A stretch of 64,000 nucleotides of DNA from Acanthaster planci (Eukaryota > Echinodermata > Asteroidea > Valvatida > Acanthasteridae): contig NW_019091371.1 of assembly GCF_001949145.1 (NCBI RefSeq), positions 172,494 through 236,493 on the forward strand. The letters run 5' to 3'. A program made the translations under genes and the position numbers. The number at the start of each line of letters is the position of its first letter. Within the stretch, counting starts at the first letter, position 1. Below are positions 57,101-63,645 of the stretch, one piece after another. The notes beneath the pieces were generated by a model that did not search any database, was not told the origin of the DNA, and worked only from the letters and a program-made list of their open reading frames with translations.

Positions 57101-59429
57101 TTTTGTGCTTTAAACATGTCTCCAGGGGCAAATGGCCCCCTTCCCTTTCCCCCTCCCTTCTGGATACCCCATTGGTCCTGGCTTCACCCCAGACTGAACC
57201 CTGAAACAATATTTTGCATCATATGCATCATTGATGGAAGTGGGACAGATTGTATGCGCATCCCATTTGGTGATCATAGGCAACAAAAGGCTAACAAGTT
57301 TCCCGTGCTACTAACATTTTCCAAAGTCGCCAACTTGTATCCAGAGTGTGTAACATGTTCAGCCAGAGCTGAAATCTGCCTTTTCTGTGGCAAACTTTCC
57401 CTATACTTCTTCATGCATCAGTAGAGAAATCAAAGTTTCACACCAGACCAATAAACTTTTGAGAATCTCAGAAGCTGCTGTACATTCAGTGGCACTTTGT
57501 AGACTTTTGGTACCATCATTTGGACATGTACATGAAGCCTACCTGTTGATTATCATTCCAATTTGAGCTAGGAGCCAAACTGGTTTGAGCAAAGATGTAC
57601 ACATGAATGAAATCTTTAGAATTCTCTGGACTGCACTTAGCATTGTTCAGATTTCAGGTGAGAGTGCTCTTCTACATCTGAAATGCCATGTCCCTACCAA
57701 GTTAAGATTCTTATATGAGCTCATCTCCACTTCTGTTGTATCCAATTTTAATTTCATAATTTAGGTTCAAGTACCCTTTAGTTCCACATGTACCTTTCTT
57801 CTCTTTTAATCCCAAAATATAAGAGTGTGTACAATTTCTGCACATTTCAGACCTTTTTAATTAAGTTCAAATTTTCTATCAAAATGCTTTCAATCCCTTG
57901 CTTTCAGAAATTCTATGTAGAATAACTGGAATTCAAGTTACCTACATGCATATTAATTTAAAACAGAGCCAAAAGTACAATTCTTATAACAAAATAAACC
58001 AGGGAGAAGACAAAAACCTTACCACACACTGATTTAAATGTAGTTTGTGATCTTTAAGCCATTATTTTTAAATTACTGCAGAAGTTGTGCCCTCAATAAC
58101 TTTAAATTACACCCATGGATTTGTGAATTGTTTCAAGTGTTCCTACTCTGGCTCAACAAGTCTTCATGTGATTCACCTTCTTAGGGCTTGGTCATTTTTA
58201 TTGTCCTCTGCATGAGCACTTGGAGGGGAAGGGTTTCCATTCTGTTAAGGCTAATCTGGTTCATCCTTTTCTTGCATATACTTTTGGAGGGGGAGGAAAG
58301 TGTCAGTACATAATACATGCTTGTAAAGAGGATATTTCTACAGTGGAGCTCTAGATGACATGTAGCCAACAATAAGTTTTTATCAACCAGTGTCACCTCT
58401 TGATGGGTTGAAATTCTACTTTTGCATTATTTGCCAGTGGAATTTCACATACAGACAGTTTTTTTTTCTAAATTTTCTCTCTTATTTTACTTTTTTTTGC
58501 GAGCTGCGAAGTAAGTGCGAGCCTATGTAATACCGATTTCCATCTTCTGTCTGTACATCGGTGCGGCCGGCCAGCCGTCCAGACGATAGATGATGGGGAG
58601 GGGGCGAGTAGGAGATGAATAGGATGATGGGGAGGGGCGGAGTAAGCGATGGACAGGATGATGGAGGGGTGGAGTAGGATATGGATGGAAAGATAAGATG
58701 GATGTGGGATCGGATATAGATGGGATTTGGAGGTGGAGTCAAAGTAGACACGGTAGATATGGGATTGGGATATAGGATGATGGGATTTAGGATGATGAAT
58801 TGTAGAGGATAGGATGATGGGGTTGGATACAAAGTGCAAAACTGTATTTAACCCTAACCCCCAAGGTTTGCTGGCCCTAACCTTCCCCATTTACACAAAG
58901 TTGAGGTATACTAAACCCAATGCAAAAGCCAGCTGTTATGGGCCTACCAGACCTATCCCCACAGAATTAAACACTATACAACCGTTTAATTCTGTGTGAT
59001 TCGGGAAGGTTAGGGTTAAGAGGAATTTTAATCATCAATCAACAGGTTTTTCTCCTAGAGTATAATGAATTTTATTGCTAAGGTCAATAAAATATCTTGT
59101 ACATCTGTATTGCAGTCATTTATGTCTTGCATGTCTCTTAACATAAGCTGTTATTACAGGAAAGAATTTAAATTCATAACAAGTGGTGAGCCATGGCGGC
59201 TTTGCCATTCTAGTTTCACCAAGTGATCCCATGAATGAATTCTTTGGTGTTGTTTCTTTCAATTCCCCTCTGTGAAGGAACTCTGTACCTGGAGGAGGCC
59301 ATTGTAGGGCCTTATGAGACAGACCTTCGTCTGGAGATGCAACTCTTTAATGTACAAGTTCAACGAGAGGAGCTGCTTTCTATTACCGTCGCTGTCTTCA
59401 GTATCGATGTCAGTCCCAATGCATACTAG
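22831..59429 (+). CDS. FBLN1: Fibulin-1, D-type isoform (18 coding exons)
   Basis: Fibulin-1 is a secreted calcium-binding glycoprotein of basement membranes and elastic matrix. Exons: 22831-22879, 27507-27826, 28555-28687, 29392-29529, 30634-30762, 31041-31172, 33137-33271, 39615-39758, 40825-40965, 42603-42734, 42884-43018, 45288-45416, 45792-45923, 46395-46526, 46784-46903, 49160-49280, 56589-56869, 59278-59429. The sum is 2655 nt (884 aa plus stop) with every phase consistent. Layout: signal peptide (1-17), anaphylatoxin-like modules (about 17-160), thirteen EGF-like modules (168-740), fibulin D-type C-terminus (741-884). Human fibulin-1D is about 703 aa with nine EGF modules, so this protein is longer by about four. 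Eleven modules carry the calcium motif (xDEC/xNEC) plus the CxNxxG(S/G)(F/Y) hydroxylation-type motif. Fibulin-2 was considered; the C/D alternative ends favour fibulin-1. A further exon could hide in the N gap at 40133-40774. Confidence 0.92.
23947..24137. repeat. Fold-back MITE-like element in FBLN1 intron 1
   Basis: About 50-bp imperfect inverted arms: left (23947-23996) includes CTATACCTCGTGATTCAGGG and CAAGCTTTTGC. Right (24086-24137) is its reverse complement, including GCAAAAGCTTG and CGAATCACGAGGTATAG. The central 90 bp is unrelated and no ORF is present. Confidence 0.75.
25640..25812 (+). repeat. Degenerate tandem repeat around TCTCCCATGG
   Basis: Three diverged units contain TCTCCCA(T/A)GG followed by CCAATTTTGTAGAG-like sequence, separated by GATGAAACTA-like sequence. 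Boundaries approximate. Confidence 0.5.
27507..27826 (+). CDS. FBLN1: FBLN1 exon 2: anaphylatoxin-like modules 1-2
   Basis: Contains CC pairs and spacing typical of fibulin anaphylatoxin repeats: ISICCDDGAEYAN, then VMRACCVKELQRDMC, then SCDRILGDECASIEK. Starts in phase 1, ends in phase 0. Confidence 0.93.
28555..28687 (+). CDS. FBLN1: FBLN1 exon 3: anaphylatoxin-like module 3
   Basis: Encodes TCCECCELGLKAFQESAPCE and ECDLAFRECCQMASSAND, corresponding to human KRCCHCCLLG...FQACC. Ends in phase 1, setting the phase for the EGF exons. Confidence 0.94.
29392..29529 (+). CDS. FBLN1: FBLN1 exon 4: EGF-like module 1 (calcium-binding type)
   Basis: Encodes MDECTLARENNQRLCSAKC, then VNVIGSFVCECPVGY and DNMTCIR. 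Six cysteines, a DEC calcium motif and an NMT glycosylation sequon. Phase 1 to phase 1. Confidence 0.9.
29954..30087. repeat. Inverted-repeat element with GATCGAAAC direct repeats
   Basis: Outer arms CTCAAAATATGCAGGGCCTG (29954-) and its imperfect reverse complement ending at 30087. Inside, GAGAAAGATTCTGCTWGGATC followed by GAAAC occurs at 29997-30022 and 30040-30065. In the second copy GGCCT (30033-30037) and AGGCC (30069-30073) can pair around the GAAAC core. The arrangement recalls hammerhead-like motifs of Penelope-like elements (inference). Confidence 0.55.
30378..30461 (+). repeat. 28-bp tandem repeat, three copies
   Basis: The unit beginning GGCAGCAAATATGGAGTGTG repeats at 30378, 30406 and 30434 with essentially no differences, suggesting a recent expansion. 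Confidence 0.85.
30634..30762 (+). CDS. FBLN1: FBLN1 exon 5: EGF-like module 2
   Basis: Encodes EPGDITNPCESSLCEQRCQP, then SSYVCSCEAGYELLEDGYSC. It lacks the DxDEC calcium motif, like the first EGF of human fibulin-1. The acceptor is ambiguous: AAG at 30633 or CAG at 30639, both in frame and differing by two residues. Confidence 0.87.
31041..31172 (+). CDS. FBLN1: FBLN1 exon 6: EGF-like module 3
   Basis: Encodes DASSPLLACMFANCDYGCRT, then SYECYCDTGYDLDTDGTTC. Six-cysteine EGF pattern without a classical calcium motif. A 203-residue open frame running through this exon is read-through into introns. Confidence 0.9.
31321..31368. repeat. Poly-T tract with ACCCTCAC interruptions
   Basis: Three long T runs separated by ACCCTCAC-like spacers, just after exon 6. 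Confidence 0.7.
32611..32820. repeat. 210-bp inverted-repeat element (FBLN1 intron)
   Basis: Left arm from TTTGCGGGTACATCAAGTGG through AACCAGTGAGTGTAAACT to CCAGGATGCTCTGG. The right arm is an imperfect reverse complement ending TACCCACAAA at 32820. A related fragment, ACTGAGTGTGAACTTGATG then TTTTGACCAG, lies near 55046-55077. The GACCAG...GTC hairpin next to GAAAC/AAAAT recalls the element at 29954-30087. Confidence 0.65.
33137..33271 (+). CDS. FBLN1: FBLN1 exon 7: cbEGF module 4
   Basis: Starts DINECQEVAGVCPSGHTCTN, with GSYTC and a closing SSRCE. Calcium motif DINEC and hydroxylation-type motif CTNIPGSY. Phase 1 to 1. Confidence 0.94.
34314..36562 (+). mobile_element. IS630/Tc1-mariner-superfamily DNA transposon, degenerate
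   Basis: Terminal inverted repeats TAGGTTTTCCCG (34314-34325) and CGGGAAAACCTA (36551-36562), with TA on both sides (34312-34313, 36563-36564), as expected for TA target duplication. The 2.25-kb element carries a broken transposase gene and lies in the FBLN1 intron between exons 7 and 8, same strand as the gene. The ends match perfectly over 12 bp and more loosely beyond. Confidence 0.8.
34772..35796 (+). pseudogene. Transposase pseudogene, IS630/Tc1-like DDE type
   Basis: An ATG at 34772 opens a frame broken by TAG at 34793 and TAA at 34865, inside the helix-turn-helix region (downstream GIKRSTARSIVATYLEMGRI). The longest open part encodes the DDE core, with FIDETGYNIWTRRSQGRAPR (first Asp) and FLVYDNARPS (second Asp). 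Just after the second Asp, sequence is missing and the frame shifts; the acidic third motif FLNMTEMAHLAFKAAMKRSL continues in another frame. A further shift is suggested before the C-terminal PRCLACQE. In the intact enzyme this domain cuts and pastes DNA at TA sites; this copy should be inactive. Confidence 0.82.
37220..37268. repeat. Near-perfect palindrome with 5-nt loop
   Basis: AAGGAATAGTGTACATG and CATGTACACTATTCCCT face each other around CGGGC; the arms extend to AGAAT/ATTCT. About 22 bp per arm. Confidence 0.8.
37300..38250. other. GC-richer unassigned block upstream of minisatellite
   Basis: Composition is visibly richer in G and C than the flanking AT-rich intron (for example the stretch with TCTCCCGGGCTGACCAGTAG). 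No open frame resembles a known protein. Possibly part of an insertion together with the adjoining 69-bp array. Confidence 0.45.
38255..38940 (+). repeat. 69-bp minisatellite, about ten units
   Basis: Units begin CCATTCACTCCCATGCGGAG and contain CACCATTGGTTTGTGTGAGG. Starts at 38401, 38470, 38539 and 38608 show the 69-bp period; the next, at 38677, carries one extra base. Outer units are more diverged. Because 69 is a multiple of three, several frames on both strands stay open by chance, producing spurious 120-240 residue frames. Confidence 0.92.
39615..39758 (+). CDS. FBLN1: FBLN1 exon 8: cbEGF module 5
   Basis: Starts DIDECQEENVCPLHKQCRNY, then GGFYCARTRCVEGEQIVYGE. Separated from exon 7 by a 6.3-kb intron with a DNA transposon and a minisatellite. 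Confidence 0.93.
40071..40132 (+). repeat. 31-bp direct repeat at the gap edge
   Basis: CGTACCTTTCAGAATCTGAT plus 11 more bases occurs twice head to tail (40071-40101 and 40102-40132), and the N run starts immediately afterwards. The array probably continues into the gap. Confidence 0.85.
40133..40774. other. Assembly gap (N), 642 positions
   Basis: Gap between FBLN1 exons 8 and 9. It could contain tandem repeat and, less likely, an additional phase-1 EGF exon. Confidence 0.99.
40825..40965 (+). CDS. FBLN1: FBLN1 exon 9: cbEGF module 6
   Basis: Starts DVDECARGTHDCPEGFRCDN, then GSFRCTRSSPCGTGYTVNAF. It lies 50 bp after the large N gap. The CGTGY segment resembles human SSCGTGYEL. Confidence 0.94.
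42603..42734 (+). CDS. FBLN1: FBLN1 exon 10: cbEGF module 7
   Basis: Starts DIDECVQDTDDCPPEYYCQN, with GSYKCRPCQQGF and a closing DGCSL. Phase 1 to 1. Confidence 0.94.
42884..43018 (+). CDS. FBLN1: FBLN1 exon 11: cbEGF module 8
   Basis: Starts DIDECEELGDVCPPDQTCVN, with TYGSYRCNPGCPQGFQY. Only about 150 bp separate it from exon 10, the shortest intron in the array. Confidence 0.94.
43840..44128 (+). mobile_element. tRNA-derived SINE, sense copy
   Basis: tRNA-like head with A-box-like CAAGTGGTTAGGTCTGTGGC and a B box GGTTCAAGTCC (about 43890-43900). The body includes GGGTACCAGTATTAACTGGG and GATGGACTGGCATTCCATCC, and the tail CCGGCCTGATGAGCC. It shares this architecture with the minus-strand copy at 12280-12570. 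It lies between EGF exons 11 and 12. A family name is not assigned; the body resembles conserved central domains seen in several marine animal SINEs. Confidence 0.78.
45288..45416 (+). CDS. FBLN1: FBLN1 exon 12: cbEGF module 9
   Basis: Starts DVNECALGLDDCRANQVCQN, with REGSFECRCRQGLEF. Phase 1 to 1. Confidence 0.94.
45792..45923 (+). CDS. FBLN1: FBLN1 exon 13: cbEGF module 10
   Basis: Starts DINECESTPPRCRYHEQCFN, with YEGSFACQQRCHVNY and a closing EEEGCV. Confidence 0.94.
46395..46526 (+). CDS. FBLN1: FBLN1 exon 14: cbEGF module 11
   Basis: Starts DINECEQEPYPCYGNLQCVN, with QPGSFRCRQCPRGQI and a closing ARQCE. Confidence 0.94.
46784..46903 (+). CDS. FBLN1: FBLN1 exon 15: cbEGF module 12
   Basis: Starts DVDECKYRGANCMGGCRNTI, with GSYMCTCPQGYNLVG. 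The shortest module (40 codons); its CTCPQGY matches the classical C-x-C end of EGF modules better than its neighbours. Confidence 0.94.
48541..48567 (+). repeat. TGTTG pentanucleotide microsatellite
   Basis: About five uninterrupted copies of GTTGT/TGTTG in the intron before exon 16. Confidence 0.85.
49160..49280 (+). CDS. FBLN1: FBLN1 exon 16: cbEGF module 13, last shared exon
   Basis: Starts DINECRVNTHNCSSQSDCFN, with RGGFKCRSIQCPQHYRKEVE. It aligns with the last EGF of human fibulin-1 (HNCSINETCFN, then GGFRCLAFECPENYRR), including the NCS sequon. It ends in phase 2 (GA), unlike the other EGF exons, which feeds both alternative ends. Confidence 0.95.
50028..50447 (+). CDS. Myb/SANT-like DNA-binding ORF, gene fragment or transposon-derived
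   Basis: Single open frame of 139 codons from ATG 50028 to TAA 50445-50447. The pattern TPKEIKNKMKNLKRDYKNMI, then SGVGRRTIPFQDKLEEILGD and WPAVEP matches the trihelix Myb/SANT-like domains common in PIF/Harbinger transposon proteins and domesticated relatives. An acidic tail follows. ATTTACAG directly upstream (ending 50020) could be a splice acceptor, so it may be the last exon of a nested gene or of a transposon. It lies in the FBLN1 intron between the last shared exon and the C-type exon. No transposase was seen beside it. Domain assignment is by pattern only. Confidence 0.5.
   Translation: MSKLDCMTQKTIVFNIISTNLTDMGFERTPKEIKNKMKNLKRDYKNMIDHNWQSGVGRRTIPFQDKLEEILGDWPAVEPVQTFPSMDVVGLEPQAEMEIDMNDINEDEVDLHVDEHARLSFARNGCHFAPVHIISELCT
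50515..50690 (+). repeat. 33-bp minisatellite, five copies
   Basis: The unit AGATCCCCCTCGCTTGATTG plus 13 bases repeats with almost no differences. It starts about 70 bp after the Myb/SANT-like ORF. The 33-bp period keeps all frames open, explaining 60-100 residue repetitive frames on both strands. Confidence 0.93.
53828..54191 (+). CDS. FBLN1: FBLN1 exon 17C: fibulin-1C type C-terminal domain
   Basis: One terminal exon with acceptor TTTCCAG. It encodes about 120 residues, including CSILDSDCQNLPLSISYNYI and ALMQSAYVATIQVMRSIQGP, ending ISKIFFNIGEHPF-like (actual SKIFFNIGEHPF) with TGA at 54189-54191. It is strikingly richer in C and G than the flanking introns. It matches human fibulin-1C rather than 1D. 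Confidence 0.93.
54192..56588. other. C-type 3' UTR and intron preceding D exons
   Basis: 2.4 kb after the C-type stop. ATTAAA at 54246-54251 is a candidate poly(A) signal. A fragment related to the 32611-32820 element lies near 55046-55077. No coding exon recognised. Confidence 0.55.
56589..56869 (+). CDS. FBLN1: FBLN1 exon 17D: fibulin-1D type C-terminal domain, first part
   Basis: Reads GEEVRCVKVSLCPNNDFSCI, then LLRLQIRDLTYTQVQGLRFL and ends GYDRWNAV plus a split codon. It corresponds to human RCIKSCRPNDVTC...IIKRYMDGMTVGVV. It starts in the same phase as the C-type exon. Confidence 0.92.
58581..58820 (+). repeat. Degenerate GGATGATGGGGAGGGG purine-rich repeat
   Basis: Units such as GATGATGGGGAGGGG, GGAGTAGGATATGGATGG and GGATATAGATGGGA recur for about 240 bp. 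Strong purine bias on the + strand; the complementary strand gives spurious serine/proline/isoleucine-rich frames. Confidence 0.7.
58873..59017. repeat. Nested inverted repeat near FBLN1 3' end
   Basis: Outer arms CCCTAACCTTCCC (from 58875) and GGGAAGGTTAGGG (59003-59015). Perfect inner 13-bp hairpin CACAGAATTAAAC (58960-58972) with GTTTAATTCTGTG (58984-58996). Confidence 0.75.
59278..59429 (+). CDS. FBLN1: FBLN1 exon 18D: fibulin-1D terminal exon
   Basis: Reads TLYLEEAIVGPYETDLRLEM, then VQREELLSITVAVFSIDVSP and NAY before TAG at 59427-59429. It matches human RPIVGPFHAVLKLEM...NVVNVHIFVSEYWF, including the conserved (A/P)IVGP. Confidence 0.93.
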
Positions 59430-59485
59430 AGGCCTCCCCTCCAGACCCCCCCTCGGGATTTAATAAGTAACCAGAACATATCTAG

Positions 59486-59491
59486 AATAAA
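59486..59491 (+). promoter_or_regulatory. Possible poly(A) signal for the D-type transcript
   Basis: AATAAA 57 bases after the D-type stop codon. The position would give a very short 3' UTR; other signals downstream are possible. Confidence 0.35.
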
Positions 59492-62400
59492 GTAGCCAGT
59501 TCCATTATTCACAATATCTTGACTAATTGTGGGGCTGTCTTTAATATTTGTTCAAACTTTTCAAACAAATCTACATCCACTCATGTCATACATGAGTTAC
59601 ATGTATGACACCAAAAAAGAAAGTCATAATAAAATGTGAAGATCACTAGTAGTGGTACCCGACAGTATACTGCATAGCTATGACAGTCTGGCAGTACACC
59701 AATGATAATAAAGTCAAAGTTACAAGAAGCGCTTGAAGACGTGCATGAAAGATGATCTGGCACTCTTTTGATTAAGCAGTACATCCTGCACAGTGCAGGA
59801 GTATCAGGAAATTGGGGGGAGGGGGCATAGGAAAGCAGCTTTACTTCAATGTTCATCTTCATACAACCTGTTTTGCATTCTTGTATGGTCCCAGTGCATG
59901 TTGTCAGTCTACATGTATGTATGTATGTAAATATGTCTTGTAGTAGCTTTCTACCATTTTTTACCACTTTTACCAAATATGTTAGTTCGTGTTAAGCAAA
60001 TTAAGCAATTTAAATCAAGCTACATGCTCCATTTGAAAACTTTTCATTTAAGAAAAAGATTATGTTTACATCGCTCATGTTTAAGAGAAAAGAGGATGTG
60101 CGCTTGCTTCTACACTGTGCCTTGGAATGTTTGGACACTATAATACAGCATTACCAGTGCTGCTTGTAATCTGAAGACCAGAGGTACCGAGATTTCTTCA
60201 TAAAGGCCTGCAGGCAGACAAACTTTTAAAATTGCTTAATCAATCCTTGTATGACCAAACCCTTTATTACAGTTTTTTGCCCGTATGAGTTGCAAGAGGA
60301 TGTGAGCTACGTGTATGTAAACTCTAAATAAGCAATGTATGGCACTGACCAATAACATTATCTAAGATACAGAGTTACAGCAAAAGTCATTTTGTTAAAA
60401 ACCAGCATTGCAACTTTCATGTAGCAGATATCCCTTCTGAATGTACATGTACTGTAGTTAATTGGCATCCAATGATAAAATCATTGGGCTACTCACCATC
60501 GGAAGTGTTACATAAAAGCGAGTGAGGCCATCTAAATGAATGTCAGTTATTCAGGTCACAGTGGCCACTGAAACTGCACGAGTACTCAGAGACAAAGAAA
60601 ACTGAATTGACGTTGATGTCGAATTGTTTGAAATTTTGGGCACAAAAGGGGCTAACATAACAGCTCCCCAGCCAACTGTAATCATGTGAAGGAGATCCAA
60701 AAATTATCATTTGAGCAGTTTTTCAGAGCATAGAGCTACACATATGCCAAGGTGTGCACTGAGTGGTATTGTTGATTCGATAGTAACTCATGCTGTCTTT
60801 TGTGAATGTAATCCTGACAAAATTTCAGCTTTTGTGCACATTTTGACGGAAGACTACCATTCTTTTCAATTGTTCATTTGGTTCATTTTTATTTCTTTAT
60901 GTTTATTTTTATCGTATCACATTTTGTCATCTATTTTAATGCAGTGTTTTTATCTACTATAATTCACAACAATCAGTGTATCACGTCTCTGTGAGAGAAA
61001 TAAAGTTCTGAAACTACAACTAACACAGTTGTGGCGCTAGATGAAAGTTGTCATGTTGAAGTCCACCTAGAAGCTCAGCAAAAGCATGCACTTTGTGTTG
61101 AGACTATTTCAAAAATTGGTAGGGCCATCTCAAGACACTGAAAATTTAACAGCTTAAACAACTGCTCCTAGGAATGCTGAAGGTCAAAGGTTAACCCTAA
61201 AAGGGCCAGGGGGAAGGAATCTGTTCTCAGCATTTTTTTCTCATATCGCCACAATGCATTTTTTTTTTCACAAGCTGAGCCTTGAGGAGTTTGTTCTGTC
61301 ACACTTTACAGTCATTTTGATATCAATTTGGTGAAACTCAAAAGATACTATTCTCACACCGCACCCATTTTTCTGAGAGAGGTCAGGCCAAAATATACGC
61401 TTTTCCAAGCCACAAAGCCAGCAACAGCTGGGATGGAAACCCACGTAGTCAGTACTCCGGTCTCTTGGTGGCTTTGTAACTTTACCCAATGCCACTTCAG
61501 CCATGATTACCTTGATGAAAGGCTCAGGGTTTTGGAAAAGCATGGCACACAGTGTGCACTAGGCCTTCAATACACGTGTCGATGAAATTGTTATTTACTA
61601 AATGGCTTTATGTTAAGAAATTCCTCAACTCAAAGTTGCCAAGAATGTGGCAGAAGTCTTGGTTGATGTTTAGGAAAATTGGGGGGGTATCGTAAATGAG
61701 ATGATTACAATTTTTTTCAAATCTAAATCAAGGAGACTAGAAGGTAAATGTACCACGGTTACATGGATTTGAATAACAATGCAACAGTGCTGGGAATCCA
61801 ACTACAGTTAGATGTAATGCCCCCTCCAAGAAGAAAAACACTCCTAGTACACTCTCCTGTTTGTGCCGAAAATCTGATACTTTAATACGTGGCACTGACC
61901 TCTCGTTTTACAGTCCAAACTTGAAATTTACAAACTGTTGATTTTACATGCAATTACTTTGGATAGAATCTCTGATTTCTATATCTGAATACTTCATGAA
62001 TCATGCAGGCATCTCAAATTTTTGTTTGAAGAGATTTCCGTGAAATGTAACGCTACTTGGAAGTAAGTCATGCTGTTGTTCTGAGCAACAATGAGCAGCA
62101 ATACACATGGGTAGGGTCTACACGTATTTTCACTGGGCCCACAGACAACAAAGATCTCAAGCTGCAGTCAGCAGTGTTGATGAAATGCCCAGGCACCATG
62201 CAGCAATCAGTAACACGACAATGAGCACAAAACCAAGAGGGGTGTACTGTACAGTCAGGTCACACAACCTGTACATTTACATGACGTAGTACCGTGCATG
62301 GGCCTATGATAAATGCATGTACATGTGGTTTACGTACACTACTCCTGCAAATGAAGAATAAAATCCTTGATACTGAACACCACAAAATGCTTTATACCAC

Positions 62401-62666
62401 CACAGCCGATGTCATGTCTACATCTTGTGTTCGGTCTTGCATTCCTTTCCATCATGGTGTGACCAAGCCATAAGACATGATCCCTAGTTTTGCAGTAAAT
62501 TGTTTCGGTTGAATTTTTAAACATGATTATTTCGAACCAAACACAACTCTGTCCAAATGTTCTCTTCTAACATTTTCACAATGTTACAAAGAACGGAGCT
62601 CCTGGATCATTAGCAAATGGTTTGAAAATGAACACCAAGATACTATTAGTTATCACATGGGTGGGA

Positions 62667-62753
62667 GTGGAACACGGAATAATGTAGTGCATCTGTGTCC
62701 CAAAGGCCTCACGACATATGGGACACAGATCACTACATTATTTCATGTTCCAC
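62667..62753. repeat. Long hairpin / fold-back element
   Basis: Arms of about 35 bp: left GTGGAACACGGAATAATGTA then CATCTGTGTCCCA. Right TGGGACACAGATCACTACAT then TTCATGTTCCAC is its near-perfect reverse complement. Loop about 17 nt. Confidence 0.82.
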
Positions 62754-63524
62754 AAGCATGACAATGAATTTATCTTCAAGCAAACGAGCGATAAAGATAT
62801 TATTGGGGCCTATGTGCACAAGCCTGCCACCTTTGAGTCGAAATTAATTATTGCAGTTGTGCGTTTTGCTTTTAGTGTAAAATGTCACATTGTGAGGAGT
62901 TTGAACAGCGCATTACTGAGGTTTGATATGAACTGTGCAATACCGTTATATGTCACACTGTTTGTTTCCACGGATCAACTAATCACCATTGAGAATTCAA
63001 GGTTTCCTGAAGATAAAACAGTTAAATATCAGCCAAGTAGTCACCTAATGTTTTTCTGGGCAAATTCTACTGCCTGCCAAGTAAATTTTCCAATTAAAGC
63101 AATGTCATGACTTTTCAATACTCTTATTTGGGTTACATGTAGTTACATGTAATTCTATGGTTCTCATTTCCCGATTGAGGGAAAAAAAACATCTTTTTTG
63201 CAGCCAACCTTGTCTGGAATTTCTTTCTAAGAAACATCACACAATATTAAAAATTTGGGGAGGAGCAGTAAATTTCTTGTACCCTCTTGGTTTGCCCCAC
63301 CGGCCAACCCTCCTTCAAAGAAAAACAATATGTGAACCACAACATCAATTACAGATGCCAATACTAATTGTAACAGGAACACTGCATAAAAGAATAGAAG
63401 AATTTACCTTCCAGCTGAAAACCACATTTTCATATACATGTATACTTCTGGTACATGCATTTCTTACGTCATAAGTTCAACTTATGTCCTTATCCACAGA
63501 GGTAGACTTGGGTTGGGTAGACAC

Positions 63525-63645
63525 GGGCTGCATCCGAATCTGTTGTCTAGAGCTAGGTCTAGGTCTTCGCTCCATTGGAAATGTGTGGAGACCCGCAGTC
63601 AATAGACCTAGCCATAGCTCTGGAAGCCTGTTTCGGACACGGCCC
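63525..63645. mobile_element. Short hAT-like MITE
   Basis: The ends GGGCTGCATCCGAA and TTTCGGACACGGCCC are inverted repeats, and the arms extend inward (CTAGAGCTAGGTCTAGGTCT facing ACCTAGCCATAGCTCT). Flanks are TAGACAC and TAGACTG, an imperfect target duplication. 121 bp, no coding capacity. Superfamily by terminal pattern only. Confidence 0.6.

Larger units (their letters stand above)
56870..59277. other. Last FBLN1 intron (D-specific)
   Basis: 2.4 kb with no exon recognised. It includes the purine-rich repeat (58581-58820) and the nested inverted repeat (58873-59017). Confidence 0.6.

Noticed and set aside
58468-58890. Minus-strand frames of 116-140 residues
   Set aside because: Low-complexity Ser/Pro/Ile translation of the purine-rich repeat.
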